A stretch of DNA of 61,145 nucleotides from Cellulomonas hominis (lineage in GTDB: Bacteria > Actinomycetota > Actinomycetes > Actinomycetales > Cellulomonadaceae). The stretch spans positions 1-61,145 of the forward strand of contig NZ_CABEGA010000022.1 in NCBI RefSeq assembly GCF_901521055.1, in the 5' to 3' direction. Every line of letters starts with the position of its first letter. The stretch's first letter is position 1. The translations under genes and the position numbers were made by a program. The notes under the pieces are model-generated. The model saw only the letters and a program-made list of their open reading frames with translations, made no database searches and was not told where the DNA came from. Positions 9,201-17,332 of this stretch are shown here, piece after piece.

Positions 9201-9782
9201 CTACCTCCGGGTCGCCTCGTCGTCCGGGACGGGGCTCCGCGCGCCGAGGTGCAGCGCCGTGTCGCCGTAGGTGCGGGTGTCGAACCCGTGCATCTGCTCG
9301 GGCCACGGCGGCGGGCCGCTGCGCGCGGAGCGCTCGACCACGACGACCGACTCTGCCGTCAGCGCGGGGACCAGCGCCGTCAGCACCTCGGCGACCGTCT
9401 CGTCGGGCACGTCGTACGGCGGGTCCAGCAGCACGAGGTCCCACGGCTCGGCGACCGGCCGCGCGACGTACTTCTCGACCCGGTCGCGGACGACCTCGGC
9501 GCGGTCGCGGAGGCCGAGCGCGGCGACGTTCTTGCGGCAGACGTCGGCGGCGACCTTGCCCATCTCGACCAGGACCACCCGGGCGGCCCCGCGGCTGGCC
9601 GCCTCCAGGCCGAGGGCGCCCGACCCGGCGTACCCGTCCAGCACCCGCGCGCCCTCGACCGCGTCCAGGTGCTCGAGCCGGGAGAACAGCGCCTCCCGCA
9701 CCCGCTCGCTGGTCGGGCGCGTGCCCTGCGGCGGCACGGCGAGGGTCCGGCCGCCGACCGAGCCGGCCACGATGCGGGTCAC
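9201..9782 (-). CDS. rsmD: 16S rRNA (guanine966-N2)-methyltransferase RsmD
   Basis: A 193-residue SAM-dependent methyltransferase. It starts TRIVAGSVGGRTLAVP, the usual RsmD N-terminus, has PTSERVREALFSRL, the SAM loop LDGYAGSGALGLEA and the catalytic LLDPPYD (NPPY-type) motif. The GTG start overlaps the stop of the upstream membrane-protein gene by 4 nt (GTGA), indicating translational coupling. Confidence 0.93.
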   Translation of the reverse strand: MTRIVAGSVGGRTLAVPPQGTRPTSERVREALFSRLEHLDAVEGARVLDGYAGSGALGLEAASRGAARVVLVEMGKVAADVCRKNVAALGLRDRAEVVRDRVEKYVARPVAEPWDLVLLDPPYDVPDETVAEVLTALVPALTAESVVVVERSARSGPPPWPEQMHGFDTRTYGDTALHLGARSPVPDDEATRR

Positions 9783-11488
9783 GAGCGTGCCTTCTTCTCC
9801 GCCTCGGCGGCGTCCATCGACTCGGACATGCGGTCCATCATCGTCTTCGTGCTGGTGCTCGACCCGACGGCGAGCGCGATCGCCGAGACCGCGACCTGCA
9901 CGACGACGACCGTCGGCACGACGGTGCCGAGCGCGACGCAGATGAGCACGGGCACCATGCCCAGCACGGCGACGTCCGGGCCCCGGGCGAGCACGCCGGC
10001 GACCCCGCCGGGCAGCGCGCCCATCGGGGTGGCGACCAGCGGGCCGTCCCACTTCGGCGCCGGCCGGTACGCCGCGCGCAGCGCCGCCCCCGCCCACACC
10101 GGTGCGGACGCCACGCCGAGCAGCAGCCAGCCCGCGACGTCGCCCTCCCAGCGCCCGACGGCGCCGAACGCCGCCAGCGACCAGAGCAGCATGGCGACGC
10201 CCGGGACGACCAGGCGCGCCCGGCGGACCTGCTGGGCGGACAGCGGCAGCAGGCGGTCGACGATCGGCGCCATCTCCGCGCGGCGGGCGCCCTCCCCCGT
10301 GGCGAGCATCCCGACGTAGCCGGAGACGACGACCCCGAGCGCCACCCCGAGCGCGCCCGCGAGCTGCGGGGTGATGACGACGACCACGGGCACCAGCGCG
10401 GACACGACCAGCTGCACGAGGTGCCGCGGGGAGCGCAGCAGCACCGTGAGGTCCGCGACCACGACGGCCGAGACCGGTCCACGCACCAGGCGCATGCGGC
10501 GCACCCGGCGCCGGCGGGGCCGGGCGGCGGAGTCGGACAGCGCCCGGCCGAGCTCGCGGGAGTCCAGCGAGACGACGGCGCCCGCGGCCTGCGTGGCCAC
10601 GGACCCGCTCTCCCGCAGGTCGCGGCCCCGGATCCGGCCCAGCCGCAGGTCCAGCCACCAGCCCAGGGCGGCCACGGCCACCGCGACGACCGCGATCAGC
10701 CACCACGCGACGTCCGGCAGCGCGGCGAGCCGCCAGCCCGCGAGCGCCCCGGCCAGCGCCAGCACCGGCGCGGCGGCGATCACCAGGTCGCCCACCACGG
10801 CCGTCGCCCGGCGCGGGACGCCGCGGCTCTGCGCGTGCCCGGCGAGCAGCACGAGCGCCGCGCAGACCAGCCCGGCGGTCAGCCCGAGCCGCAGCACGTG
10901 CCCGACCCCGTGGTCGGCGAGCAGCCCGCCGTCCAGCAGGGCCACCACCGCCCCGCCGACCAGCCCGGCCACGACCGGCAGCCGCAGCGACGTCGGGCGC
11001 AGCAGGCCGCGGCGGCCGACGGGCGTGGTCAGCCACCAGGTCGCCTCGGCACCCCCGGCGCCCACGGGCCCGAGCCGCGCGCCGATCGACAGCACCGTGC
11101 CGGCGATGACCACCGCCACCACCGCGACCACGGTCGGCAGGCTCACGCCGGTGCCGAGCGCCTGGTCCGGGACGTGCGGGAGCGCGGAACGCAGCTGGCC
11201 CGCGACGCCGAGCGCGACGCCGATGCCGACCGCGGTCATCAGCACCGCGTAGTAGACGTCGCCCAGCACCTCGCCGAGGCCCGCGCCCGCGCGCCGGCGG
11301 GCGACGGCACCGGTGTAGCGGCGGATCGAGCGGGCGGCGGGGATCGGCGTGCTGCCGTCGGTGGGCGCGACGGCGGGCTCCGGCGCGTCGTCCCAGGTGA
11401 GGGTCGTGCCGCCGGGGCTGCCGGGGGCGTCGGGCGTCGCGGCGAACTCGTCCACGTCGCCCGGCGGGGTGGCGGGCCGGTCGGTCAC
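9779..11488 (-). CDS. Multi-pass membrane protein, ABC permease-like (DUF6297-like)
   Basis: A 569-residue protein with a roughly 85-residue Pro/Asp-rich cytoplasmic N-terminus and about ten hydrophobic segments. It has no catalytic motif I recognise. It overlaps by 4 nt at both ends, with the ABC ATPase upstream and rsmD downstream, so it is very probably the membrane partner of that ATPase. The arrangement matches actinobacterial exporters annotated as DUF6297 proteins. What is transported is unknown. Confidence 0.65.
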   Translation of the reverse strand: MTDRPATPPGDVDEFAATPDAPGSPGGTTLTWDDAPEPAVAPTDGSTPIPAARSIRRYTGAVARRRAGAGLGEVLGDVYYAVLMTAVGIGVALGVAGQLRSALPHVPDQALGTGVSLPTVVAVVAVVIAGTVLSIGARLGPVGAGGAEATWWLTTPVGRRGLLRPTSLRLPVVAGLVGGAVVALLDGGLLADHGVGHVLRLGLTAGLVCAALVLLAGHAQSRGVPRRATAVVGDLVIAAAPVLALAGALAGWRLAALPDVAWWLIAVVAVAVAALGWWLDLRLGRIRGRDLRESGSVATQAAGAVVSLDSRELGRALSDSAARPRRRRVRRMRLVRGPVSAVVVADLTVLLRSPRHLVQLVVSALVPVVVVITPQLAGALGVALGVVVSGYVGMLATGEGARRAEMAPIVDRLLPLSAQQVRRARLVVPGVAMLLWSLAAFGAVGRWEGDVAGWLLLGVASAPVWAGAALRAAYRPAPKWDGPLVATPMGALPGGVAGVLARGPDVAVLGMVPVLICVALGTVVPTVVVVQVAVSAIALAVGSSTSTKTMMDRMSESMDAAEAEKKARS

Positions 11489-12177
11489 AGGACCCCCGGG
11501 CGCAGGGCCTCGGCGGCGTCCGCCGGGCTCAGCAGCCGGGACGCGTCGTCACCGACGAGCACCGCGCGGTCCGCGACGGCCCGCAGCAGGTCGGGGTCGT
11601 GCGTGGCCAGCAGCACCGAGCCGCCCGCGCGCTTCTCCTCGACCAGCCGCTGCGCCAGGTGGTCGCGCATCGCGACGTCGAGCCGCTGCTCCGGCTCGTC
11701 CAGCACCAGCAGCGACCGCGGCCGGACGAGGCCCGCCGCGAGCAGCAGCCTGCGCCGCTGGCCGGAGGACAGGGCCACGGGCAGGGCGCCGGCGTGCTCG
11801 GTCAGGCCGAACTCCGCGAGCAGCTCGTCCACGACGGCGTCCGCACCCTGCACGCCGTGGCCGCGCGCCGTCAGGTACAGGTGCTCCGCGACGGTCAGGG
11901 CCGGGAAGTACGCGTCGTCGTCGAGCACGCTGGACACCCGGGTGCGGAACCCGATCTCCCGCTCGTCGACCGGCCGGCCCAGCACCTCCACCCGGCCGCC
12001 GACCGGCTCCAGCAGGCCGAGCACCGCCCGCAGCACGGTCGACTTCCCGGAGCCGTTCGCGCCGACCAGCGCGAGGGCCCTGCCGGGCGGGAGGGTGAAG
12101 GAGACGGGGGCGCACACGGGCTCCCCGCCGTAGCCGACGAGCAGGTCGACGGCACGGATGACGGGCTGCTTCGACAC
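11485..12177 (-). CDS. ABC transporter ATP-binding protein
   Basis: A 230-residue nucleotide-binding subunit. Walker A is GANGSGKST (Lys45), the signature is LSSGQRRR, Walker B is LLVLDEPEQ and the switch His is in LLATHDP. The signature has LSSGQ rather than LSGGQ. It is the first gene of the chain ATPase, membrane protein, rsmD, coaD. GTG 12177 is supported by a -10 box TACGCT ending 6 nt upstream. Confidence 0.85.
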   Translation of the reverse strand: MSKQPVIRAVDLLVGYGGEPVCAPVSFTLPPGRALALVGANGSGKSTVLRAVLGLLEPVGGRVEVLGRPVDEREIGFRTRVSSVLDDDAYFPALTVAEHLYLTARGHGVQGADAVVDELLAEFGLTEHAGALPVALSSGQRRRLLLAAGLVRPRSLLVLDEPEQRLDVAMRDHLAQRLVEEKRAGGSVLLATHDPDLLRAVADRAVLVGDDASRLLSPADAAEALRPGVL

Positions 12178-12183
12178 GGGTGC

Positions 12184-12189
12184 AGCGTA
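12184..12189 (-). promoter_or_regulatory. Leaderless-type -10 box for the ABC ATPase gene
   Basis: TACGCT on the minus strand, followed by 6 nt and GTG 12177. Transcription starting about 7 nt after the box would begin at the start codon. Confidence 0.5.
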
Positions 12190-12246
12190 CGCACCGGCGC
12201 GGGGCGGCCGGACGGGACCTCCGGGCCGGGCACCGCCGGCCGGGGG

Positions 12247-14517
12247 TCACGTGCGGTCGATGAACTCCTCGCGCGTCCCCGCCAGCATCGTCTGGATCGC
12301 GGCGACCAGGTCCGGGTGACCCGCGAGCTCCGGGTCGGCCGCCACGAGCTCCCGGGCGTCGCGGCGGGCGTGCTCGATCACGTCGACGTGCTCGGTCACC
12401 TTGAGCAGCCGCAGCGACGTGCCGCGGCCGGACTGCGCGGCGCCCAGCACGTCGCCCTCGCGCCGCAGCTCCAGGTCGACGCCCGCCAGCTCGAAGCCGT
12501 CCCGCGTCGCCGCGAGCGTCGCCAGCCGGGTGGCCGCAGGCGTGCCGTCGGGGGCGTCCGCGACCAGCAGGCAGACCCCCGGCCTGCTGCCGCGCCCGAT
12601 CCGGCCGCGCAGCTGGTGCAGCTGGGAGATGCCGAACCGGTCGGCGTCCAGTACCACCATCACCGTCGCCTCGGGGACGTCGACCCCGACCTCGACAACC
12701 GTGGTCGACACCAGGACCGGCACCGCGCCCGACGAGAAGTCCGCGAGCGCGCGCTCCTTCTCCTCGGGCGCCATCCGGCCGTGCAGGACGCCGACCGGCA
12801 CGCCGCGCAGGGCGGCGCTGCCGCGGAGCTCCTCGGCGACGTCGAGCACCGCCCGGAGCACCCGCTTCGGGCGCTCGTCGCCCTCGCCCTCCACGACGTC
12901 GTCGAGGACCAGGTCCGCCCCGTCGCCGTCGTCGCGGGCCGCGGCCTTCGGGTCGGCGGCCGAGTCGATGCGCGCGCACACCACGTACGCGCGGCCGCCG
13001 CGGTCGACCTCCTCGCGGACGCGCTGCCAGGTGCGGTCGAGCCACGCCTGGCGGTCGGCGGGCACCACGTGGGTGACGACCTCCGCACGGCCCGCGGGGA
13101 CCTCCCGGAGCGTGGACGTCTCCAGGTCGCCGAAGACGGTCATCGCCACGGTCCGCGGGATCGGGGTGGCGGTCATCACGAGCAGGTGCGGGACGCCGCC
13201 GGCCTTGGCGCGCAGGGTGTCGCGCTGCTCGACGCCGAACCGGTGCTGCTCGTCGACGACGACCAGCCCGAGGTCCGCGAACTGCACGTGCTCGGAGAGC
13301 AGCGCGTGCGTGCCGACGACGATGCCGGCCGCACCACCGGCGGCCTCGGCGAGCGCCTGGCGTCGCGCGGCCGAGCCCTGCGACCCGGTCAGCAGCGCCA
13401 CGCGGGTCGCCTGCTCCGCGCCGCCGAGCATCCCGCCCTCGGCGAGGTCCCCGAGCAGGTTCCGCAGCGTGCGGGCGTGCTGCGCGGCGAGCACCTCGGT
13501 CGGGGCCAGCAGCGCGGCCTGCCCGCCCGCGTCGACGACCTGCAGCATCGCCCGGACCGACACGACCGTCTTGCCCGAGCCCACCTCGCCCTGCAGCAGC
13601 CGCTGCATCGGCACGTCCTCGGCGAGCTCGGCCGCGATCTCCGCGCCCACCTCCCGCTGCCCGGCGGTCAGCTCGAACGGCAGCCGCGCGTCGAACGCGT
13701 CGAGCAGCCCGCCGGACCGGGGCGGGCGGGCCACCGCCGCCTGCGCCGCGATGCGGGCCTTGCGGCGGGCGAGCTCGGCCTGCAGGACGAACGCCTCCTC
13801 GAAGCGCAGGCGCTTCTGGGCCTGCTCGAGCTCGACCCGGTCGTGCGGCCGGTGCAGGCCGGCGAGCGCGCCCGGCAGCGAGGGCAGGTCCCGCCGGACC
13901 GGCTCCGGCAGCGGGTCCGGCACGTCGGCGTCGGTCATCATGTCCAGCACCGTGCCGACGAACGACTTCATCGCCTTGTTGGTCAGCCCCGAGGTCAGCG
14001 GGTAGACGGGCCTCGGCCGCTCGCTCTCCTGGATCCGCAGCGCCTCGTCGACCACGCTGCCGAGCTCCTGCACCTCGTACTCCGGGTGCAGCAGCTGCAT
14101 CTGGCCCCGGTACTCCTTGACCGTCCCGGAGAACAGGCCGTACGTGCCGGGCACCAGCTCCTTCTCGAACGCCCGCAGCGCCCCGGCGTGCTTCGCGAAC
14201 CACGTCAGGTGCAGCTGGTGCCGGTCGTTGCGCACCACGACCTCGAGGATCACGCCGCCGCGCGTGCGCATGGTCCGCATCGTCGCCTGCTCGACCCGCG
14301 CATCGACCGTGACGTGCTCACCGATGACGAGCGCGTCGATCGGCGTCATCTCGCCCCAGCGCTGCCAGCGGCGCGGGTAGTGGCGCAGCAGGTCCCCGTA
14401 CGTCCGCAGGCCCAGCCTGCCCAGCAGCTTCGCGGCCCGGGGGTTGCCGGCGATGCCCGCGAGGTCGCGCTCGAGGAACGGCAGGGGGCGGACGACGGCG
14501 TCGTCGGGGACGGTCAC
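12247..14517 (-). CDS. recG: ATP-dependent DNA helicase RecG
   Basis: A 756-residue branch-migration helicase that regresses stalled forks. The wedge/OB-fold occupies about the first 230 residues (RLGLRTYGDLLRHYPRRW). The motor has Walker A GEVGSGKT (Lys316), the RecG-specific box DEQHRFGV (Asp422), TATPIPRT and the helicase motif LHQLRGRIGRG. A short Asp-rich insertion (AAARDDGDGADLVLDD) sits between the motor lobes. The GTG start overlaps the stop of the DAK gene by 4 nt. Confidence 0.96.
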   Translation of the reverse strand: MTVPDDAVVRPLPFLERDLAGIAGNPRAAKLLGRLGLRTYGDLLRHYPRRWQRWGEMTPIDALVIGEHVTVDARVEQATMRTMRTRGGVILEVVVRNDRHQLHLTWFAKHAGALRAFEKELVPGTYGLFSGTVKEYRGQMQLLHPEYEVQELGSVVDEALRIQESERPRPVYPLTSGLTNKAMKSFVGTVLDMMTDADVPDPLPEPVRRDLPSLPGALAGLHRPHDRVELEQAQKRLRFEEAFVLQAELARRKARIAAQAAVARPPRSGGLLDAFDARLPFELTAGQREVGAEIAAELAEDVPMQRLLQGEVGSGKTVVSVRAMLQVVDAGGQAALLAPTEVLAAQHARTLRNLLGDLAEGGMLGGAEQATRVALLTGSQGSAARRQALAEAAGGAAGIVVGTHALLSEHVQFADLGLVVVDEQHRFGVEQRDTLRAKAGGVPHLLVMTATPIPRTVAMTVFGDLETSTLREVPAGRAEVVTHVVPADRQAWLDRTWQRVREEVDRGGRAYVVCARIDSAADPKAAARDDGDGADLVLDDVVEGEGDERPKRVLRAVLDVAEELRGSAALRGVPVGVLHGRMAPEEKERALADFSSGAVPVLVSTTVVEVGVDVPEATVMVVLDADRFGISQLHQLRGRIGRGSRPGVCLLVADAPDGTPAATRLATLAATRDGFELAGVDLELRREGDVLGAAQSGRGTSLRLLKVTEHVDVIEHARRDARELVAADPELAGHPDLVAAIQTMLAGTREEFIDRT

Positions 14518-16082
14518 GGGCGGGCCTCCGCGCGGGGGTCGGACGGGGTGCTGGGCCGGGTGGCGGCAGGCGTGGTCGCGAGCGCGAACGCGGGACCGGC
14601 GGGGACGGGCCCGGCGACCGCCACGGGCAGCCCGGGGTGCAGCGCCCCGAGCCGGTCGGCGAGGTCGAGGCCGTCGTCCGCGGTAGCGCCTGCCCCGAGC
14701 AGGACGGTCAGCCCGCGCGCGTCGGCGGGTCCGGCGGCGAGCAGGAGCCCGGCCTCGGCCAGCGCGGAGTCGAGGTCGGTCGCGGCTGCGGTCCCGGGCT
14801 CCGCCTCCGGACCGGCGACGACGGCGGCGAGCACGCGGAGGTCGTCGGACGCCCAGTCCGGCACCGACCACGCCGGGTCGAGCACCGCGGCGGGGAGCCG
14901 GTCGCCGGGCAGCACCACGACGCGGTCGGTGCCGGCGGGCGTCCCGGCGGCGGAACCGGCGTGCACGGGGGCGAGCGCGTCCTGCGCGGCCCGGGCCACC
15001 GCGGCGCGGGCCTCCGGGACGGGCACGGCGTCGGGCAGCACCAGCGCGACCGCACCCGCGAGCGCCAGCGCCCCGGCGAGCTCCGGGTGCGCCGTGCAGG
15101 CGACGGCGGGGCTCGGCGCGCCCACCAGCGCCCGCACCGACGCCGTCCACCGCGGACCGCACGCCCCGACCGCCGCGAGCACCGGCACCGGGTCGTCCGC
15201 GTGGACGTGCGCGGTGAGCACCGCGTCGCCCTCCACCACGGCGACGGCCCCGCCGACGGCCGCGAGGGCGGCGCGCAGGTCCGGGGCGGCAGCGGCGTCG
15301 GGCGCGTGGAGCACCGCCATGATCTCGAAGGCGTGGTCCCCCGGGTCGGCCGCGGTCCCGGGAGTCGCCGCCGACGCGGCGTGCTCGGCGAGCCACGCCA
15401 CGTCGACCGGTCCGCCGCGGCCGTCGAGCGCCGCGAGCAGCGCGTCCAGCAGCACCAGCAGCGCGCACGCACCCGCGTCGACCACCCGCGCGGACCGCAG
15501 CACCGGGTGCGCCGCGCTGATCCGGGCGAGGTCCGCGCGTCCCGCCGCCACCCCGGCCGCGAGCGCCGCGACGTCGTCGCGGGACGGGTCGCCGAGCCGG
15601 TCGCGGGACGGGTCGCCGGACGCGCCGCCGGACGCGCCGCCGGACGCGCCGCCGAGGACCGCGTCCGCAGCCGCGTCCGCCACCCGCGCGGCCACGGTCA
15701 GCACCGTGCCGTCCTCGGGGGCATGCACCGCCGTGCGGGCGGCGTCCGCGGCGCGGTGCAGCGCCTCGGGGAGAGCGGCGTCCGGGACCTCCGCGAGCCC
15801 GCCCAGGTACCGGCTGACGATGACCCCGGAGTTCCCGCGCGCGGCCAGCAGGGCACCGCGGGCCAGCGCGCGCAGCACGTCCGGCCCGGGGGCGCACGGG
15901 TCGAGCTCGCGGACGGCGTCGGCGGCGCCGCGCACCGTCAGGAGCACGTTGGTGCCGGTGTCCCCGTCCGCGACCGGGAAGACGTTGACCGCGTCGATCC
16001 GCTCCCGGGCCGCCTCGAGCGCGGGCACCGCGCCGTCCAGCCAGGCGCGCAGCACGTCGCCGTCCACCAGTCGCCCAACCAC
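14514..16082 (-). CDS. DAK2-domain (DhaL-like) protein, FakA/YloV family
   Basis: A 522-residue protein. The first 200 residues form a DhaL-like kinase domain with NVFPVADGDTGTN and ARGNSGVIVSRYL. The rest resembles the C-terminal domains of YloV/FakA fatty-acid kinases, which work with a separate DegV-type lipid-binding protein not seen here. In Actinobacteria this gene is regularly next to recG. A low-complexity insert (GGASGGASGGASGD and DPSRDRLGDPSRD), encoded by tandem repeats at 15577-15654, lies in the kinase part. GTG 16082 is the best start, but its ribosome-binding site (GGAAGG) is 13 nt away, so a start slightly downstream is possible. Confidence 0.8.
   Translation of the reverse strand: MVGRLVDGDVLRAWLDGAVPALEAARERIDAVNVFPVADGDTGTNVLLTVRGAADAVRELDPCAPGPDVLRALARGALLAARGNSGVIVSRYLGGLAEVPDAALPEALHRAADAARTAVHAPEDGTVLTVAARVADAAADAVLGGASGGASGGASGDPSRDRLGDPSRDDVAALAAGVAAGRADLARISAAHPVLRSARVVDAGACALLVLLDALLAALDGRGGPVDVAWLAEHAASAATPGTAADPGDHAFEIMAVLHAPDAAAAPDLRAALAAVGGAVAVVEGDAVLTAHVHADDPVPVLAAVGACGPRWTASVRALVGAPSPAVACTAHPELAGALALAGAVALVLPDAVPVPEARAAVARAAQDALAPVHAGSAAGTPAGTDRVVVLPGDRLPAAVLDPAWSVPDWASDDLRVLAAVVAGPEAEPGTAAATDLDSALAEAGLLLAAGPADARGLTVLLGAGATADDGLDLADRLGALHPGLPVAVAGPVPAGPAFALATTPAATRPSTPSDPRAEARP
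15577..15654. repeat. Intragenic tandem repeats in the DAK gene
   Basis: Two copies of an 18-bp unit (15577-15594, 15601-15618) lie next to three exact copies of the 12-bp unit GACGCGCCGCCG (15619-15654). Both are multiples of three, so copy-number change would lengthen the encoded Gly/Ala/Ser and Asp/Arg/Ser linker without a frameshift. Confidence 0.9.
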
Positions 16083-16479
16083 GTCCGCGCGCGGTCCTTC
16101 CGTCGTCCCTCGTGGGCCCTCGCCCACCTCCCTACTCTGCCCCACGGATCCCCCGCACCCGCGCTCGTCCCCAGCCCGCGCCGGTCCGGTCGTGCCGGGT
16201 GGAGCGTCCTGCCCGACACGCCGGAGCGTGTCCGGCAGCCCTCTCCACTCGAGGGGCGTGCCAGCCGGCGCCGGTCCGGGTGTGCCGGTGTGACGCAGGT
16301 CGTTTTGAGGGTCCGGGCGTTCGTGGGCTAGTCTTGTCCGGTTGCCCGGCGTGCTCCGGGCACTGGTGGTGCCCCGCGGCCCGGTCCTCGGACCGACGGT
16401 GGGGGCGCCCCGACCAACCAGGACTTGCCGCCCGGGCACCTTCCCGAGCGGCGTGCAATGACCGGATCAGGAGAACACC
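16083..16479. other. Divergent intergenic region DAK / rpmB
   Basis: This 397-bp gap has no supported gene. It holds a 21-bp direct repeat (16178-16198 and 16268-16288, 19 of 21 identical), a GACACG/CGTGTC inverted repeat (16215-16232), the rpmB promoter, and a leader of about 140 nt with a GCCCGG/CCGGGC hairpin (16344-16361). Confidence 0.7.
16305..16334 (+). promoter_or_regulatory. Candidate sigma-A promoter of rpmB
   Basis: TTGAGG (16305-16310), an 18-bp spacer and TAGTCT (16329-16334). It predicts a transcription start near 16341 and an untranslated leader of about 140 nt. Confidence 0.55.
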
Positions 16480-16671
16480 GTGGCTGCCAACTGCGACGTC
16501 TGCGCCAAGGGCCCGAGCTTCGGGCACAGCATCTCGCACTCGCACGTGCGCACCAAGCGCCGCTGGAACCCGAACATCCAGCGCGTGCGCGTGGTCGTCG
16601 CGGGCACCCCGAAGCGGCTGTACGTCTGCACCTCGTGCCTCAAGGCCGGCAAGGTGCAGCGCGCCGTCTGA
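16480..16671 (+). CDS. rpmB: 50S ribosomal protein L28
   Basis: A 63-residue ribosomal protein. It has the zinc-binding cysteines Cys5, Cys8, Cys50 and Cys53 and the L28 core HVRTKRRWNPNIQRV. As the cysteine-containing form, it is not the zinc-independent paralogue that Zur controls in some actinomycetes. GTG 16480 is fixed by AGGAG 7 nt upstream. A strong hairpin terminator follows. Confidence 0.97.
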   Translation: MAANCDVCAKGPSFGHSISHSHVRTKRRWNPNIQRVRVVVAGTPKRLYVCTSCLKAGKVQRAV

Positions 16672-16681
16672 GCGTCTGTCG

Positions 16682-16719
16682 ACGAAGGCCCGTGCGGGAC
16701 ACCCCGCACGGGCCTTCGT
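16682..16719 (+). terminator. Hairpin terminator after rpmB
   Basis: A perfect 17-bp stem (16682-16698 with 16703-16719) closed by the tetraloop ACAC, 10 nt after the rpmB stop. There is no U-tract, as is common in high-GC Actinobacteria. Confidence 0.85.
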
Positions 16720-16785
16720 GCTGCCCGGGCAGGGACGCACCGCGAACCCCTGTGGCGGCATGGGAGCGTGTGGCACCCTGAGCGC

Positions 16786-17307
16786 ATGAGCGAGCAGCGG
16801 CGCGAGCACGTGGTCCGACCTGCCCGGCCGCAGGACGCCGAGGGCATCGCCCGCGTGCACGTCCGCACCTGGCAGCAGGCGTACGCCGGGCTGGTGCCCG
16901 AGGACTACCTGGCTGCGCTGGACGTCCAGCAGCGCGCCGAGGGCTGGCGCCGGCACCTCGAGCCGGGCAGCCGCACGCAGATCTGGGTGGCGGTGTCCGA
17001 CGACGACCACGTCGTGGGGTTCATCGCGCTCGGGCCGTCGACCGACGAGGACGCCGACCGGCACGCCCTCGAGATCCGCTCGATCTACCTGGACCACGGG
17101 ATGTGGGGCTCCGGCGTCGCGCGCGAGCTCCTGCGCACCGCGCTGGCCGACGTGCCGCCGCGCGTCCCGGTGACGCTGTGGGTGTTCGAGGACAACGAGC
17201 GGGCGCGGCACTTCTACCGCCGGCACGGCTTCCAGCCGGACGGCACGGAGCGCACCGAGGACGTCGGCGGGGCCGAGCTTCTCGAGGTCCGCTACCGCCG
17301 CGGCTGA
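16786..17307 (+). CDS. GNAT-family N-acetyltransferase
   Basis: A 173-residue acetyl-CoA-dependent acyltransferase of unknown substrate. The N-terminus VRPARPQDAEGIARVHVRTW is typical of the RimI-like branch, motif A is IYLDHGMWGSGVARELL and the C-terminal ENERARHFYRRHGF matches the GNAT motif B region. ATG 16786 is preferred over the in-frame GTG 16768 because a weak -10-like CACCCT precedes the ATG by 6 nt. It converges on thiL. Confidence 0.82.
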   Translation: MSEQRREHVVRPARPQDAEGIARVHVRTWQQAYAGLVPEDYLAALDVQQRAEGWRRHLEPGSRTQIWVAVSDDDHVVGFIALGPSTDEDADRHALEIRSIYLDHGMWGSGVARELLRTALADVPPRVPVTLWVFEDNERARHFYRRHGFQPDGTERTEDVGGAELLEVRYRRG

Positions 17308-17332
17308 CGCACCCGCCCGCGCGCGCAGGGCA

